Under the pieces are notes generated by a model, which was not told the origin of the DNA, did no database searches, and was given only the letters and a program-made list of their open reading frames with translations. Both the position numbers and the translations under genes were made by a program. This document shows positions 8,713 through 14,695 of a DNA stretch of 14,695 nucleotides, in pieces. Positions within the stretch are counted from its first letter, which is position 1. The number at the start of each line of letters is the position of its first letter. Origin of the DNA: Thermoplasmata archaeon (lineage in GTDB: Archaea > Thermoplasmatota > Thermoplasmata > Thermoplasmatales > GCA-001856825); contig JAKBNO010000023.1 of assembly GCA_021831005.1 (NCBI GenBank), forward strand, positions 1 through 14,695, given 5' to 3'.

Positions 8713-9117
8713 TTGCAGACCGAGCACAGAACTTTGGCCCTCGCTAACGAAACAGTTAAAGAGGCTGTCAGAAGAGCTAGATGGAAATACACCGAACCAC
8801 CGCTAGGGATTTTGGCGATCATCCTTATGGGCATGGGTCTGTACTCAGCGTTCTACGGTTATGACAAATTCTTCATCTTTACTCCCGACATACTCTTCAT
8901 TTCAGGGATATTCGTGATGTTCGTCGGAGCGTGGTACGATTTTGGCGCGGCTTCATATGCGAAAGATCTCAAGGATTACTATCACAAGTCCATAAGCGAA
9001 TCGGATGCGACGTACATCAACAAGCAACAACTGATAATGACTCTTGTTTACATTGCAATAGGAATTCTGTACATTTTAACGGGTATTGCCATCTACGTAA
9101 TCTCAACTCATATCTAG
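8713..9117 (+). CDS. Small three-helix membrane protein, last gene of the dpp-like operon
   Basis: I do not recognise a family. The 134-residue product has a charged N-terminal stretch of about 30 residues (TVKEAVRRARWKYTEPP), then helices at about 34-51, 57-76 and 108-130. A charged loop lies between the second and third (AKDLKDYYHKSISES). No signal peptidase site or catalytic motif is visible. It begins at TTG only 19 bases after the ATPase stop, on the same strand and behind a plausible Shine-Dalgarno, so it is probably cotranscribed and may be an accessory subunit or assembly factor of the transporter. It could equally be an unrelated passenger. Followed by a pyrimidine-rich tract and then decayed DNA, which suggests the operon ends here. 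Confidence 0.75.
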   Translation: MQTEHRTLALANETVKEAVRRARWKYTEPPLGILAIILMGMGLYSAFYGYDKFFIFTPDILFISGIFVMFVGAWYDFGAASYAKDLKDYYHKSISESDATYINKQQLIMTLVYIAIGILYILTGIAIYVISTHI

Positions 9118-9119
9118 AA

Positions 9120-9143
9120 TTTTCACTCTTCCTTTTCCCTCTC
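9120..9143 (+). terminator. Pyrimidine-rich terminator of the dpp-like operon
   Basis: A 24-base tract of T and C with a single A, starting with TTTT, directly after the stop codon of the last operon gene. It fits archaeal T-rich intrinsic termination; no stable hairpin precedes it. Bases 9144-9290 hold nothing I can identify. Confidence 0.4.
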
Positions 9144-9290
9144 AACTGCGAATATACAACATCTCAGTTGCGTCTCAGAGGTTTGCATCCCCTAGATACT
9201 TGAATTATGGTCCTGAGAATTCTCTTTAATCAATTCTAGCTCCTCAAGATTTTGAGAAATAACTTAATTCTCATGACCTCCTTGATGTTG

Positions 9291-9655
9291 CTAACTTTCT
9301 TCGTGACTCCTGATTTCATTGATTTTAGAAACGATATATTCTACGCCCTTCTTTAATTCCTCGTGATCAGTACTTTTCAGAATTTCAGTTCTTATCTGGG
9401 CTTGTTTCTTATTGGTTTTACTGCAGTTTCACCATGGATCGCTACGCTATTTGGCATCTCCAGTACGGTTCCATCATCTTCTATTATGGTCGTGATGCTC
9501 GTCAATGTGTCTTCTACCTTTTCCGTGGTCTTCCATCTAAACTTGTTCCTCGATAGATGCTTTTTAGGATAGGAAGGCAACGTATAGGAGAATTGCCATT
9601 AATTGAACTCGATGTAGTCACCCGTCGGAAATGGTCTTGACCATCTCAGGTTGAA
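9291..9655 (-). pseudogene. Remnant of an MscS-like mechanosensitive channel
   Basis: Three pieces in order on the minus strand match the cytoplasmic part of MscS channels. 9655-9602 reads SRPFPTGDYIEF, the family's RPFxVGDxIEV. In the same frame, past a TAA at 9601-9599, 9580-9392 contains TTIIEDDGTVLEMPNSVAI, the family's T-x-R-x-x-D-G-x-x-V-x-I-P-N-S strand. After a frameshift, 9398-9291 reads ILKSTDHEELKKGVEYIVSK, like the helix following the beta domain. The membrane helices expected upstream are absent or unreadable, with stops on both sides, so this is a truncated, decayed copy and not an active channel. The opposite-strand open frame at 9363-9572 is its shadow. Recognition is from motifs by eye, so the family call is moderate. 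Confidence 0.5.
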
Positions 9656-9696
9656 CTCCTAGTCCCCGTCACTCACCCCAGACTTGTTTCTTATCC

Positions 9697-10370
9697 GTGG
9701 ATCAAGCCACAACATACTATCCAGTATCGAATGAAAGAAGGGAGGCACAAGCTCTTCAGCGAGGAGTTATCCTCAAGTTAAGGATCGCGAATCCCTGGCC
9801 AGACATCGGATCATATATGACCAAAAAGAATATACAAGGTCATTATTGTGTGCACATCAGCCAGTATGAGAATCCTTTCTTGTGATTAGTGCTGGTACAT
9901 CTCTTATGAAGCTCTTCCTCCTCAACTTCTGGGTATAGAATAGAGAGACGGAGCGGAGCAATATCCAGGCACACAAACACCATGTGCAAAACGATATCTA
10001 TCAGCGAGGGAGAGATGGAATGGAATCAGGCACTCGATCTCTATAGATCCAGAGATAGGATCGGGAAGAGTTTTGAGCACATGAAAACCGATCTGGAATA
10101 ATTGCCCATGAGGGGTCACAACGATAGGACCATGAAGGGCATCGTCCTGGTACAATTCATTTCGCTAGTCATGGAATCGGAGATAAGAAGAAGAGTGAGA
10201 AATTCGGGGTTGTTCAAGAATATGGATTCAGAGAAATACTCATCGAATTGAGCAAGTTCAGAAATGTTGTCAAGGGCCACGATTCAAAATTTCTGACAGA
10301 AATGTCAAGAAAACAGCGTGAAGTCCACGAAGCAGTGAGAATAAGGGAAGAGGACATTGTTATTATCTGA
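9697..10370 (+). pseudogene. Decayed IS4/IS1634-like transposase, C-terminal half
   Basis: One frame runs from 9697 to about 10240, broken by in-frame stops at 9883, 9907 and 10099. It includes ALDLYRSRDRIGKSFEHMK (10030-10086) and, after the stop, MRGHNDRTMKGIVLVQFISL. This is the Y-x(2)-R-D-x-I-E-x-x-F...K catalytic-Glu region and following helix of DDE transposases in the IS4 superfamily (IS1634-like). A missing base near 10245 moves the frame; the last part reads KFLTEMSRKQREVHEA and stops at 10370, again as in this family. Only about 224 codons remain, and the N-terminal DDE portion is not seen upstream. I found no clear terminal inverted repeats. The copy is dead; the exact IS family is uncertain. 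Confidence 0.6.
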
Positions 10371-10402
10371 ACGGGAACTCGGGTTTTAAGCAACTTCAGG
10401 GT

Positions 10403-11111
10403 CTAGATCTCGCATTCATAAAGATCCGCTCTCTTGAATTCATCAAAGGGTTTTAAAAGATTTTCCACCCGACTTGCGTACCTTAAAGGCACGGGCGTAA
10501 TTCCTCTTTCAACGGTACCTGCCCTATCCAGTTCATCCTGAAAAATTACGGTTTGATCACGCTGTTCTAACGGTCCATTACGCTCAAATACTACGAATGC
10601 TGCATTTCCAAAGAATTCGCACACACTCTCCCTCTGCAATCCGAAAGCTTGGCGAAACTCCATCCCAGGTTGATGTAAACGTCACCTGAAAAGTCCACCC
10701 TTTCGAGACCGGCAGAGTCGAAGGTTCCTGAAAAAAATCTGTACTCTTCCATCCTGTGAAATCCAAATTTGGAAGCAAGGTTCATTGAAGCGGAATTGGT
10801 TGGTTCAATGATCAACCTCACATACATCGAATTATTCTTCCTTGCCAGCTCAATGGCAAAGCTTGTCAGAGCTTCTCCCACTCCCTTTCTTCTGTGGAGC
10901 GGATGTACCCTGAGCGCACTGAACCAAACGGAACCGTCTGGAACGGGCTCGGATTTCATGAACCCCAGCGCCACTTCCTCCTCAGCAATCAAAGGGTACC
11001 GTCCTTCACAAAACCCTCTCCGTACCCATTAATCCAATCTCCGTACCCCGATAATTTGGAAAGTTCGCTTATCGTTGGCCAATCCTTTCGAGTTGCGACC
11101 CTGATGTTCAC
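10403..11111 (-). pseudogene. GNAT N-acetyltransferase broken by two frameshifts
   Basis: Three overlapping frames join into one acetyltransferase of about 236 residues. From a GTG at 11111 the first frame reads IRVATRKDWPTISELSKLSG and hits TGA at 10991. One base lost between about 11003 and 10992 would carry it into the second frame, YPLIAEEEVALGF, then SALRVHPLHRRKGVGEALTS with the acetyl-CoA-binding R-R-K-G-V-G loop of GNAT motif A, and NLASKFGFHRMEEYRFFSG. Another lost base near 10665 (GDVYINLG to MEFRQAFG) restores a C-terminal domain of about 86 residues ending at 10403. Both breaks need one added base and fall at short G runs, so sequencing error is possible, although the neighbouring DNA is also decayed. 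The acceptor substrate cannot be told. It starts 114 bases beyond the stop of the MFS gene, same strand. Confidence 0.7.
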
Positions 11112-11224
11112 GGCATTGGAAGTTTCCCCGAATTATCAATCTTACTCCAGTGCAGGACGAACTTGAGAGATCATGCTCTCGCAAACCATTCAAGAACGAG
11201 AGAAATCTGGTTGTGAACAACACC

Positions 11225-12424
11225 TCAGATAGTTAGAGAATAGAGATCCCTGAATATTAACCACAAAGGGTTAGCTACAAGAACTCCAAACCCAATCACG
11301 AAGAAAGAAACAGAGACGGAAGTTAGCTGTATGATAAGACCAGCGAGCATACCAGAGGAGAAGGTAGCTCCCAGTGAGAATGTGTTGAATGCACCATTGA
11401 CTCTTGCCATCATTTCGGTGGGGATTATTTTCAGAAATGCAGTGTTAAGGAATACATTTACTAGTCCTATCATGGTCCCAATAACCAGTGCTGGGAGAAT
11501 AATGTAGAGGATATTGTTCAAGAATGGGATAGTCAATATAGAGAGCCCGAGGAAGGAGAAGGTCACGAAGCTGAGTTTTCCTATTTTTCCCTTGAATCTC
11601 GGTGCAACCGCAGAGCCAATTATCGTTCCAACAATAAAGAGCAAGAAGATGACGCTGACATAGTAGGGAGGGAGTCCCAGTTTGATCTTTACGAGCGCAA
11701 TGAAGACGATTCCCGACATCCCGAAAACGAGATTTGCAATGAGTGCTATCACCATAATTTGTTTTAGGGACTTTGTCTTGCTGATAAAACTGAATCCCTC
11801 TTTGGCAGAATTGATCGTATTTTTCTTTTCCGTAATTTCGTTTGGGTGAATGAGAAAAAGTGGTACCAGAGAAGCAATGAAGACTAGTATTATGGCATCA
11901 AAGGAGTGTATTGACCCCAGAGCTAGGAAGATACCAGAAGCAGCGAAGCCGAATCCCTCGGCTGCATAACCGACAGAGTTAGAGAAGGAAGATCCTGCTT
12001 TGTACGACTCTTCGGCAAGGAATTGTTTTGTCCAGTTAGCTCTGATGGAGTTGAGGACATCAGAAGTGAGTCCAACCATGAATCCGCTTGCGTATATCGT
12101 AATGAGGGTAACTAATGGGTGATTGTAGTATATTCCAAACAGGACAGAAACGAGGAAAATTGCTCTCAATAGACTAGCAATGTATGCTAGGCTCTTCTTG
12201 TGTATGGATGAATCTATGAACGCACCTACAAAGAAGCTCATGAACAGAGGAAGAGATATTAACCCGTCACCCAATCCTGCCAGAAATGCGTTGTTGGAAG
12301 TAACGCTCAGTATTACCCACAGAATGACGAGGTTGAATGTGGAGGTTCCGAATCTCGAAATACCCATACTAGAGACCAGAACCTTGTAATCCCTGCTGAG
12401 AGCGGTCTGCTTCCCATCGCTCAT
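11225..12424 (-). CDS. MFS drug/metabolite exporter, DHA3-like
   Basis: Integral membrane transporter of the major facilitator superfamily, 399 residues, with twelve hydrophobic segments evident; normal length and intact. The loop after helix 2 reads VGAFIDSSIHKKS, a diverged MFS motif A with its Asp. The second half contains PTEMMARVNGAFNTFSLGA, typical of the DHA3 group that includes macrolide efflux pumps and enterobactin exporter EntS. Proton-driven export of a small molecule is the family expectation; the substrate is unknown. The ATG at 12424 is the only good start. An AT-rich stretch (12472-12480) about 50 bases upstream may be the TATA box, which would give a short leader. The gene lies between mdh and the broken acetyltransferase on the same strand, but 242 bases from mdh, so a separate promoter is likely. 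Confidence 0.9.
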   Translation of the reverse strand: MSDGKQTALSRDYKVLVSSMGISRFGTSTFNLVILWVILSVTSNNAFLAGLGDGLISLPLFMSFFVGAFIDSSIHKKSLAYIASLLRAIFLVSVLFGIYYNHPLVTLITIYASGFMVGLTSDVLNSIRANWTKQFLAEESYKAGSSFSNSVGYAAEGFGFAASGIFLALGSIHSFDAIILVFIASLVPLFLIHPNEITEKKNTINSAKEGFSFISKTKSLKQIMVIALIANLVFGMSGIVFIALVKIKLGLPPYYVSVIFLLFIVGTIIGSAVAPRFKGKIGKLSFVTFSFLGLSILTIPFLNNILYIILPALVIGTMIGLVNVFLNTAFLKIIPTEMMARVNGAFNTFSLGATFSSGMLAGLIIQLTSVSVSFFVIGFGVLVANPLWLIFRDLYSLTI

Positions 12425-12640
12425 AGCGCATCGAAGTATTCACGCTACTTAGTTCTTACTATGAAGCTGCGTAATAATAACATATCGAATTGTGTTACTT
12501 TTTTCTCTCCCTGTTTTGGAAGTAGGGTGCAGTTCCATTTAGGGATATTAGGAAATGTCCAGTTTGTAATTTTTGTGCAACTACTTGAGCATTCTGTCAA
12601 AAATAAATAGAGAAGATATTCTAAAATGGATGAAAGATCT

Positions 12641-12660
12641 CGAAAAATAAAGAAGAAGAT
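12641..12660 (-). terminator. T-rich terminator after mdh
   Basis: Seven bases beyond the mdh stop the transcript strand reads a pyrimidine tract of TTC repeats ending in five T (complement of 12642-12646). It fits archaeal T-rich termination. The rest of 12425-12640 holds no gene; only a possible promoter for the MFS gene is seen. Confidence 0.35.
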
Positions 12661-12666
12661 GGATGC

Positions 12667-13638
12667 TCAAAGATGGAGGTACGCGTTGACTTTGTCGACG
12701 CTCTCTTTGACGTGACCAACGGTGACATCCCAGAGTTTTCTTTCATCTTCATTAAATGACATTTTGTATATCTGTTCAACTCCAGACTTTCCAATCTTGA
12801 TAGGCACTCCGACGAACAATCCATCAGCTCCATAGTACTTTCCAAGTTCTCCATCCAGTAAAACAGGAGACGTGACTACCCTCTTCTTGTCCTTCAGAAT
12901 CGATTCCACCATTACCGTGACTGATACTCCTGGTGCATAGTATGCAGACCCAGTCTTCAGGTAAGAGACAATTTCTCCCCCGCCACCCCTGGTCCTAGTT
13001 ACGATCGCGTCTATCTTCTCCTTTGGAAGAAGTTCTGTGATGGGTATTCCTCCAACAGTGCAGTACCTAACAAAAGGAACCATGTCGTCTCCATGCCCTC
13101 CTATTACGAATGCGACCACATCTTCGACGGACACTCCGAGTTCCTTGGCCACAAACGTCCTGAACCTTCCGCTGTCTAGGGTACCACCCATTCCCATTAT
13201 CTTGTGCTTCTTTGGGGAAATTATCCTGTAAGTTGCATATGTCATTATATCCATTGGATTCGTCACAACGAGTATCGTTGCGTCCGGGGAGTATTTCTTT
13301 ATGTTTTCTGCTGCGCTCTTTATAATATCCACATTCTTGTAAAGAAGGTCATCTCTACTCATCCCTGGCTTTCTGGCGAGCCCTGCAGTAATTACAACTA
13401 CTTCTGAGTTCTTCAGATTCTCGTAGTTCTCCCCGTTGGGTCCTACAGTGTACCCTTCCATGAATGAGTCTGAGCCCCAGTGAGGCATTGCTTCCATCAT
13501 GTCGAGACTCTTTCCCTTTGCCACTCCATCAACTACATCGAACAGGTATATGTCCGCAAGTTCCCTGATTGCGATGTGTTCCGCGACCATTGCTCCCACT
13601 TGGCCAGCGCCTATTACAGAAACTTTTGGTAAAGACAT
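12667..13638 (-). CDS. mdh: Malate dehydrogenase (LDH-like)
   Basis: Interconverts malate and oxaloacetate with NAD(P)H in the cytosol, serving the citric acid cycle. 323 residues, the usual length for the LDH-like MDH family. The N-terminal Rossmann fold carries GAGQVG at 10-15 and D34 after the second strand, which favours NAD over NADP. The mobile substrate loop reads ARKPGMSR (88-95); R89 is the residue that selects dicarboxylates and marks MDH rather than lactate dehydrogenase, and R95 assists. VTNPMD is at 125-130, LDSGRFR (154-160) supplies the catalytic D155 and substrate-binding R158, and GGHGDDM supplies H182. All key residues are present. ATG 13638 lies just downstream of a good TATA box, so the mRNA is probably leaderless or nearly so. 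The right end of an IS605-type element sits about 60 bases upstream of the start. Confidence 0.97.
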   Translation of the reverse strand: MSLPKVSVIGAGQVGAMVAEHIAIRELADIYLFDVVDGVAKGKSLDMMEAMPHWGSDSFMEGYTVGPNGENYENLKNSEVVVITAGLARKPGMSRDDLLYKNVDIIKSAAENIKKYSPDATILVVTNPMDIMTYATYRIISPKKHKIMGMGGTLDSGRFRTFVAKELGVSVEDVVAFVIGGHGDDMVPFVRYCTVGGIPITELLPKEKIDAIVTRTRGGGGEIVSYLKTGSAYYAPGVSVTVMVESILKDKKRVVTSPVLLDGELGKYYGADGLFVGVPIKIGKSGVEQIYKMSFNEDERKLWDVTVGHVKESVDKVNAYLHL

Positions 13639-13653
13639 TTTAGATCACAATAC

Positions 13654-13662
13654 TTAATTATA
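13654..13662 (-). promoter_or_regulatory. TATA box of mdh
   Basis: On the mdh strand this reads TATAATTAA. Its centre is about 20 bases before the ATG at 13638, close to the spacing for a leaderless transcript. The IS605-type right end lies only about 36 bases further upstream, so sequence beyond that belongs to the element. Confidence 0.6.
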
Positions 13663-13681
13663 GAACAGTGCAAAAACCTTT

Positions 13682-13850
13682 CACTCTAAGGCAATAAGTG
13701 ACATCCTCCCCTTGCTAGTGCAAGGGGCTTCCTGATTCGACGACCGGAGTTGCCCTTTCGGGCAGAGCTCCAATCTCCACAGGCGTGACTTCGGGAGTGC
13801 CCCTCCCTATCTTTGCGATTCCGCGATTGCGGATATTGATAGAAGCATTG
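13682..13850 (-). ncRNA. Predicted omega-RNA of TnpB, with guide beyond the element end
   Basis: TnpB nucleases use a guide RNA taken from the 3' end of their own transcript, covering the end of tnpB, the right-end hairpin and about 16-20 bases of flanking DNA. Here the scaffold would overlap the tnpB 3' end and the hairpin, and the guide would start at about 13697 and run toward mdh, beginning TTATTGCCTTAG. The 5' boundary is a guess; only the hairpin and the conserved terminal bases are directly seen. Confidence 0.4.
13708..13727. repeat. Perfect hairpin at the IS605-type right end
   Basis: CCCCTTGC and GCAAGGGG flank a TAGT loop: eight base pairs with no mismatch. It overlaps the last codons and the stop of tnpB. 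In this family such subterminal hairpins are recognised by the TnpA transposase as single strands, and the same sequence forms the 3' part of the omega-RNA scaffold. Confidence 0.8.
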
Positions 13851-14695
13851 AGATCTCGATCTATCTCAAGCCCGCATCTATCGCATAGAAATATGCGATC
13901 AGAAAGAGTCATATATTCCTTCACCCAATCGCAACTGGAACATGTTTTCGATGAGTCTCTTGGATCCACTAATACCACAACCTTACCAGCACTTTCAGCC
14001 TTGTAGGTTATGTGCTGTACCAGCGTATTCCAGGAGGCATCAATTATGCTCTTGGCTAGATTATGGTTTTTAACCATCCCTGCACCGTCAAGGTCCTCCA
14101 AAGCAATAATATCACCGCTTGCAACGATCTTATTGGAAGCCTTGTGAGCGTAATCATCCCTCTGCCTCTTGATCTTTCTGTGTTCTTTCGCGAGTGTTTT
14201 CTTTGCCTTCTCTCTGTTGTTGGACCCCTTTTTCTTTTTGGAGAGGTTTCTCTGTGCCTTTATCAGGGACTTCTCCCCCTTTGCGAGGAATTTAGGTGGC
14301 TCGATGATTGTTCCATCGCTCAACGTTATGAGATGCAGAAGACCGACATCGCCGCCAACACATTTTTCTGAAGGCCATTGGATTGCAGTATGCTCCTGTT
14401 CTGCCGGGATTACTGAGAAGGATGCGTACCAGTCTCCCACTCCATCTCTCATGATAGAGAGAGTCTTGATCTGTCCTTCTATCTGGCGATGCATGAACAT
14501 TCTTATTCTTCCTATCTTTGAAAGAGAGAGGTGCCCGTTTTCCAGTATTTCGAAGCCGGACTGCGGATATGTGATAGATCTGTATCTTTCTGCGGACTTG
14601 AATCTCGGAAATCCTGCCTTGATCTGCTTCCCTGCTTTCTTTTCCATAACGCGACGAAAGAAGTTCTGGTATGCTCTGTCCGCTCTTCTCGCAAC
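13715..14695 (-). CDS. tnpB: TnpB, RNA-guided nuclease of an IS605-type element, 5'-truncated by the window edge
   Basis: TnpB (OrfB) is an RNA-guided DNA nuclease related to Cas12 that helps IS200/IS605 elements persist. The frame is open to the window edge: the 16 codons upstream of ATG 14647 read ADRAYQNFFRRV, normal for the TnpB N-terminal helical part, so that ATG is internal and several tens of residues are missing. Numbering from it (310 residues): FPRFK at 13-17, RuvC aspartate D100 in GGDVGL, glutamate E184 in ALEDLDG, zinc-finger cysteines C236, C239, C255 and C258 (CSSC...CDRC), and the last RuvC aspartate D265 in DRDLNAS. All catalytic residues seen are intact. The C-terminus TPVVESGSPLH is usual for the family because it encodes the right-end hairpin. 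It is transcribed toward mdh on the same strand. Confidence 0.95.
   Translation of the reverse strand, partial: VARRADRAYQNFFRRVMEKKAGKQIKAGFPRFKSAERYRSITYPQSGFEILENGHLSLSKIGRIRMFMHRQIEGQIKTLSIMRDGVGDWYASFSVIPAEQEHTAIQWPSEKCVGGDVGLLHLITLSDGTIIEPPKFLAKGEKSLIKAQRNLSKKKKGSNNREKAKKTLAKEHRKIKRQRDDYAHKASNKIVASGDIIALEDLDGAGMVKNHNLAKSIIDASWNTLVQHITYKAESAGKVVVLVDPRDSSKTCSSCDWVKEYMTLSDRIFLCDRCGLEIDRDLNASINIRNRGIAKIGRGTPEVTPVEIGALPERATPVVESGSPLH

Larger units (their letters stand above)
13698..14695 (-). mobile_element. IS200/IS605-family element, right end and tnpB portion
   Basis: The segment contains tnpB followed at once by a perfect hairpin and then AGGATGTCAC (transcript strand), a sequence common at right ends of IS605/IS1341-type elements. 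The element therefore probably ends near 13698. The left end, and any tnpA, would lie beyond the window, so it cannot be told whether this is an IS605 with its own Y1 transposase or a tnpB-only (IS1341-like) copy. No target duplication is expected for this family. Confidence 0.75.

Noticed and set aside
9141..9178. CTCAACTGCG and CTCAGTTGCG as a repeat or operator
   Set aside because: Only 8 of 10 bases agree, or six as an inverted pair, in non-coding DNA with no promoter nearby; likely chance.
9363..9572. Plus-strand frame of 69 codons that looks like a hydrophobic protein
   Set aside because: It is the complement of the MscS-like fragment, which carries family motifs; the hydrophobic look comes from the T-rich complement.
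9922..10155. Minus-strand frame of 77 codons
   Set aside because: It is antisense to the transposase remnant, where recognisable blocks lie on the plus strand.
14645..14647. ATG at 14647 as the start of tnpB
   Set aside because: The frame continues upstream to the window edge with family-typical residues (AYQNFFRRV), so this ATG is internal.
1..14695. CRISPR array, tRNA or rRNA genes
   Set aside because: No regularly spaced direct repeats, cloverleaf-like segments with a T-loop GGTTCRA motif, or rRNA-like stretches were seen on either strand by eye.

Overview
The window looks like a piece of a Thermoplasmatales-type (thermoacidophilic euryarchaeal) chromosome. The evidence is a tricorn core protease whose catalytic spacing matches Thermoplasma acidophilum tricorn exactly, archaeal TATA boxes placed for leaderless or near-leaderless transcripts (GTG-started dppB-like gene, mdh), an archaeal Shine-Dalgarno GGTGATC between two transporter genes, and an LDH-like malate dehydrogenase. 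Genus cannot be fixed from the sequence alone.

Positions 1-9117 (+ strand) are an intact peptide-handling region. It opens inside a tricorn protease gene (5' end cut by the window edge). After a 168-base gap holding an inverted repeat and a clear TATA box comes an operon of four genes: a DppB-type permease; a DppC-type permease with a very large extracytoplasmic beta-propeller-like domain inserted between its first and second membrane segments; a single polypeptide fusing the two ATPases (DppD-like and DppF-like halves, each with its own four-cysteine C-terminal motif); and a small three-helix membrane protein starting at TTG. No separate substrate-binding protein is encoded here, so the inserted domain of the second permease is a candidate replacement. 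Imported peptides could feed cytosolic peptide breakdown in which tricorn takes part; that link is inferred from adjacency.

Positions about 9290-11111 are a graveyard of decayed genes: an MscS-like mechanosensitive channel fragment (- strand), the C-terminal half of an IS4/IS1634-like transposase with stops and a frameshift (+ strand), and a GNAT acetyltransferase broken by two single-base frameshifts (- strand).

Positions 11225-14695 (- strand) hold an intact MFS exporter of the DHA3 type, an intact malate dehydrogenase, and, directly upstream of the mdh promoter, the right end of an IS200/IS605-family element with a TnpB gene running off the window. TnpB retains its RuvC residues and zinc finger, and the element's terminal hairpin is perfect, so a TnpB/omega-RNA unit may still be active here; the adjacent guide would then be the mdh upstream region.

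The most notable item is the dpp-like operon, in which an importer permease carries its own presumed extracellular sensing or binding propeller and both ATPases are fused.
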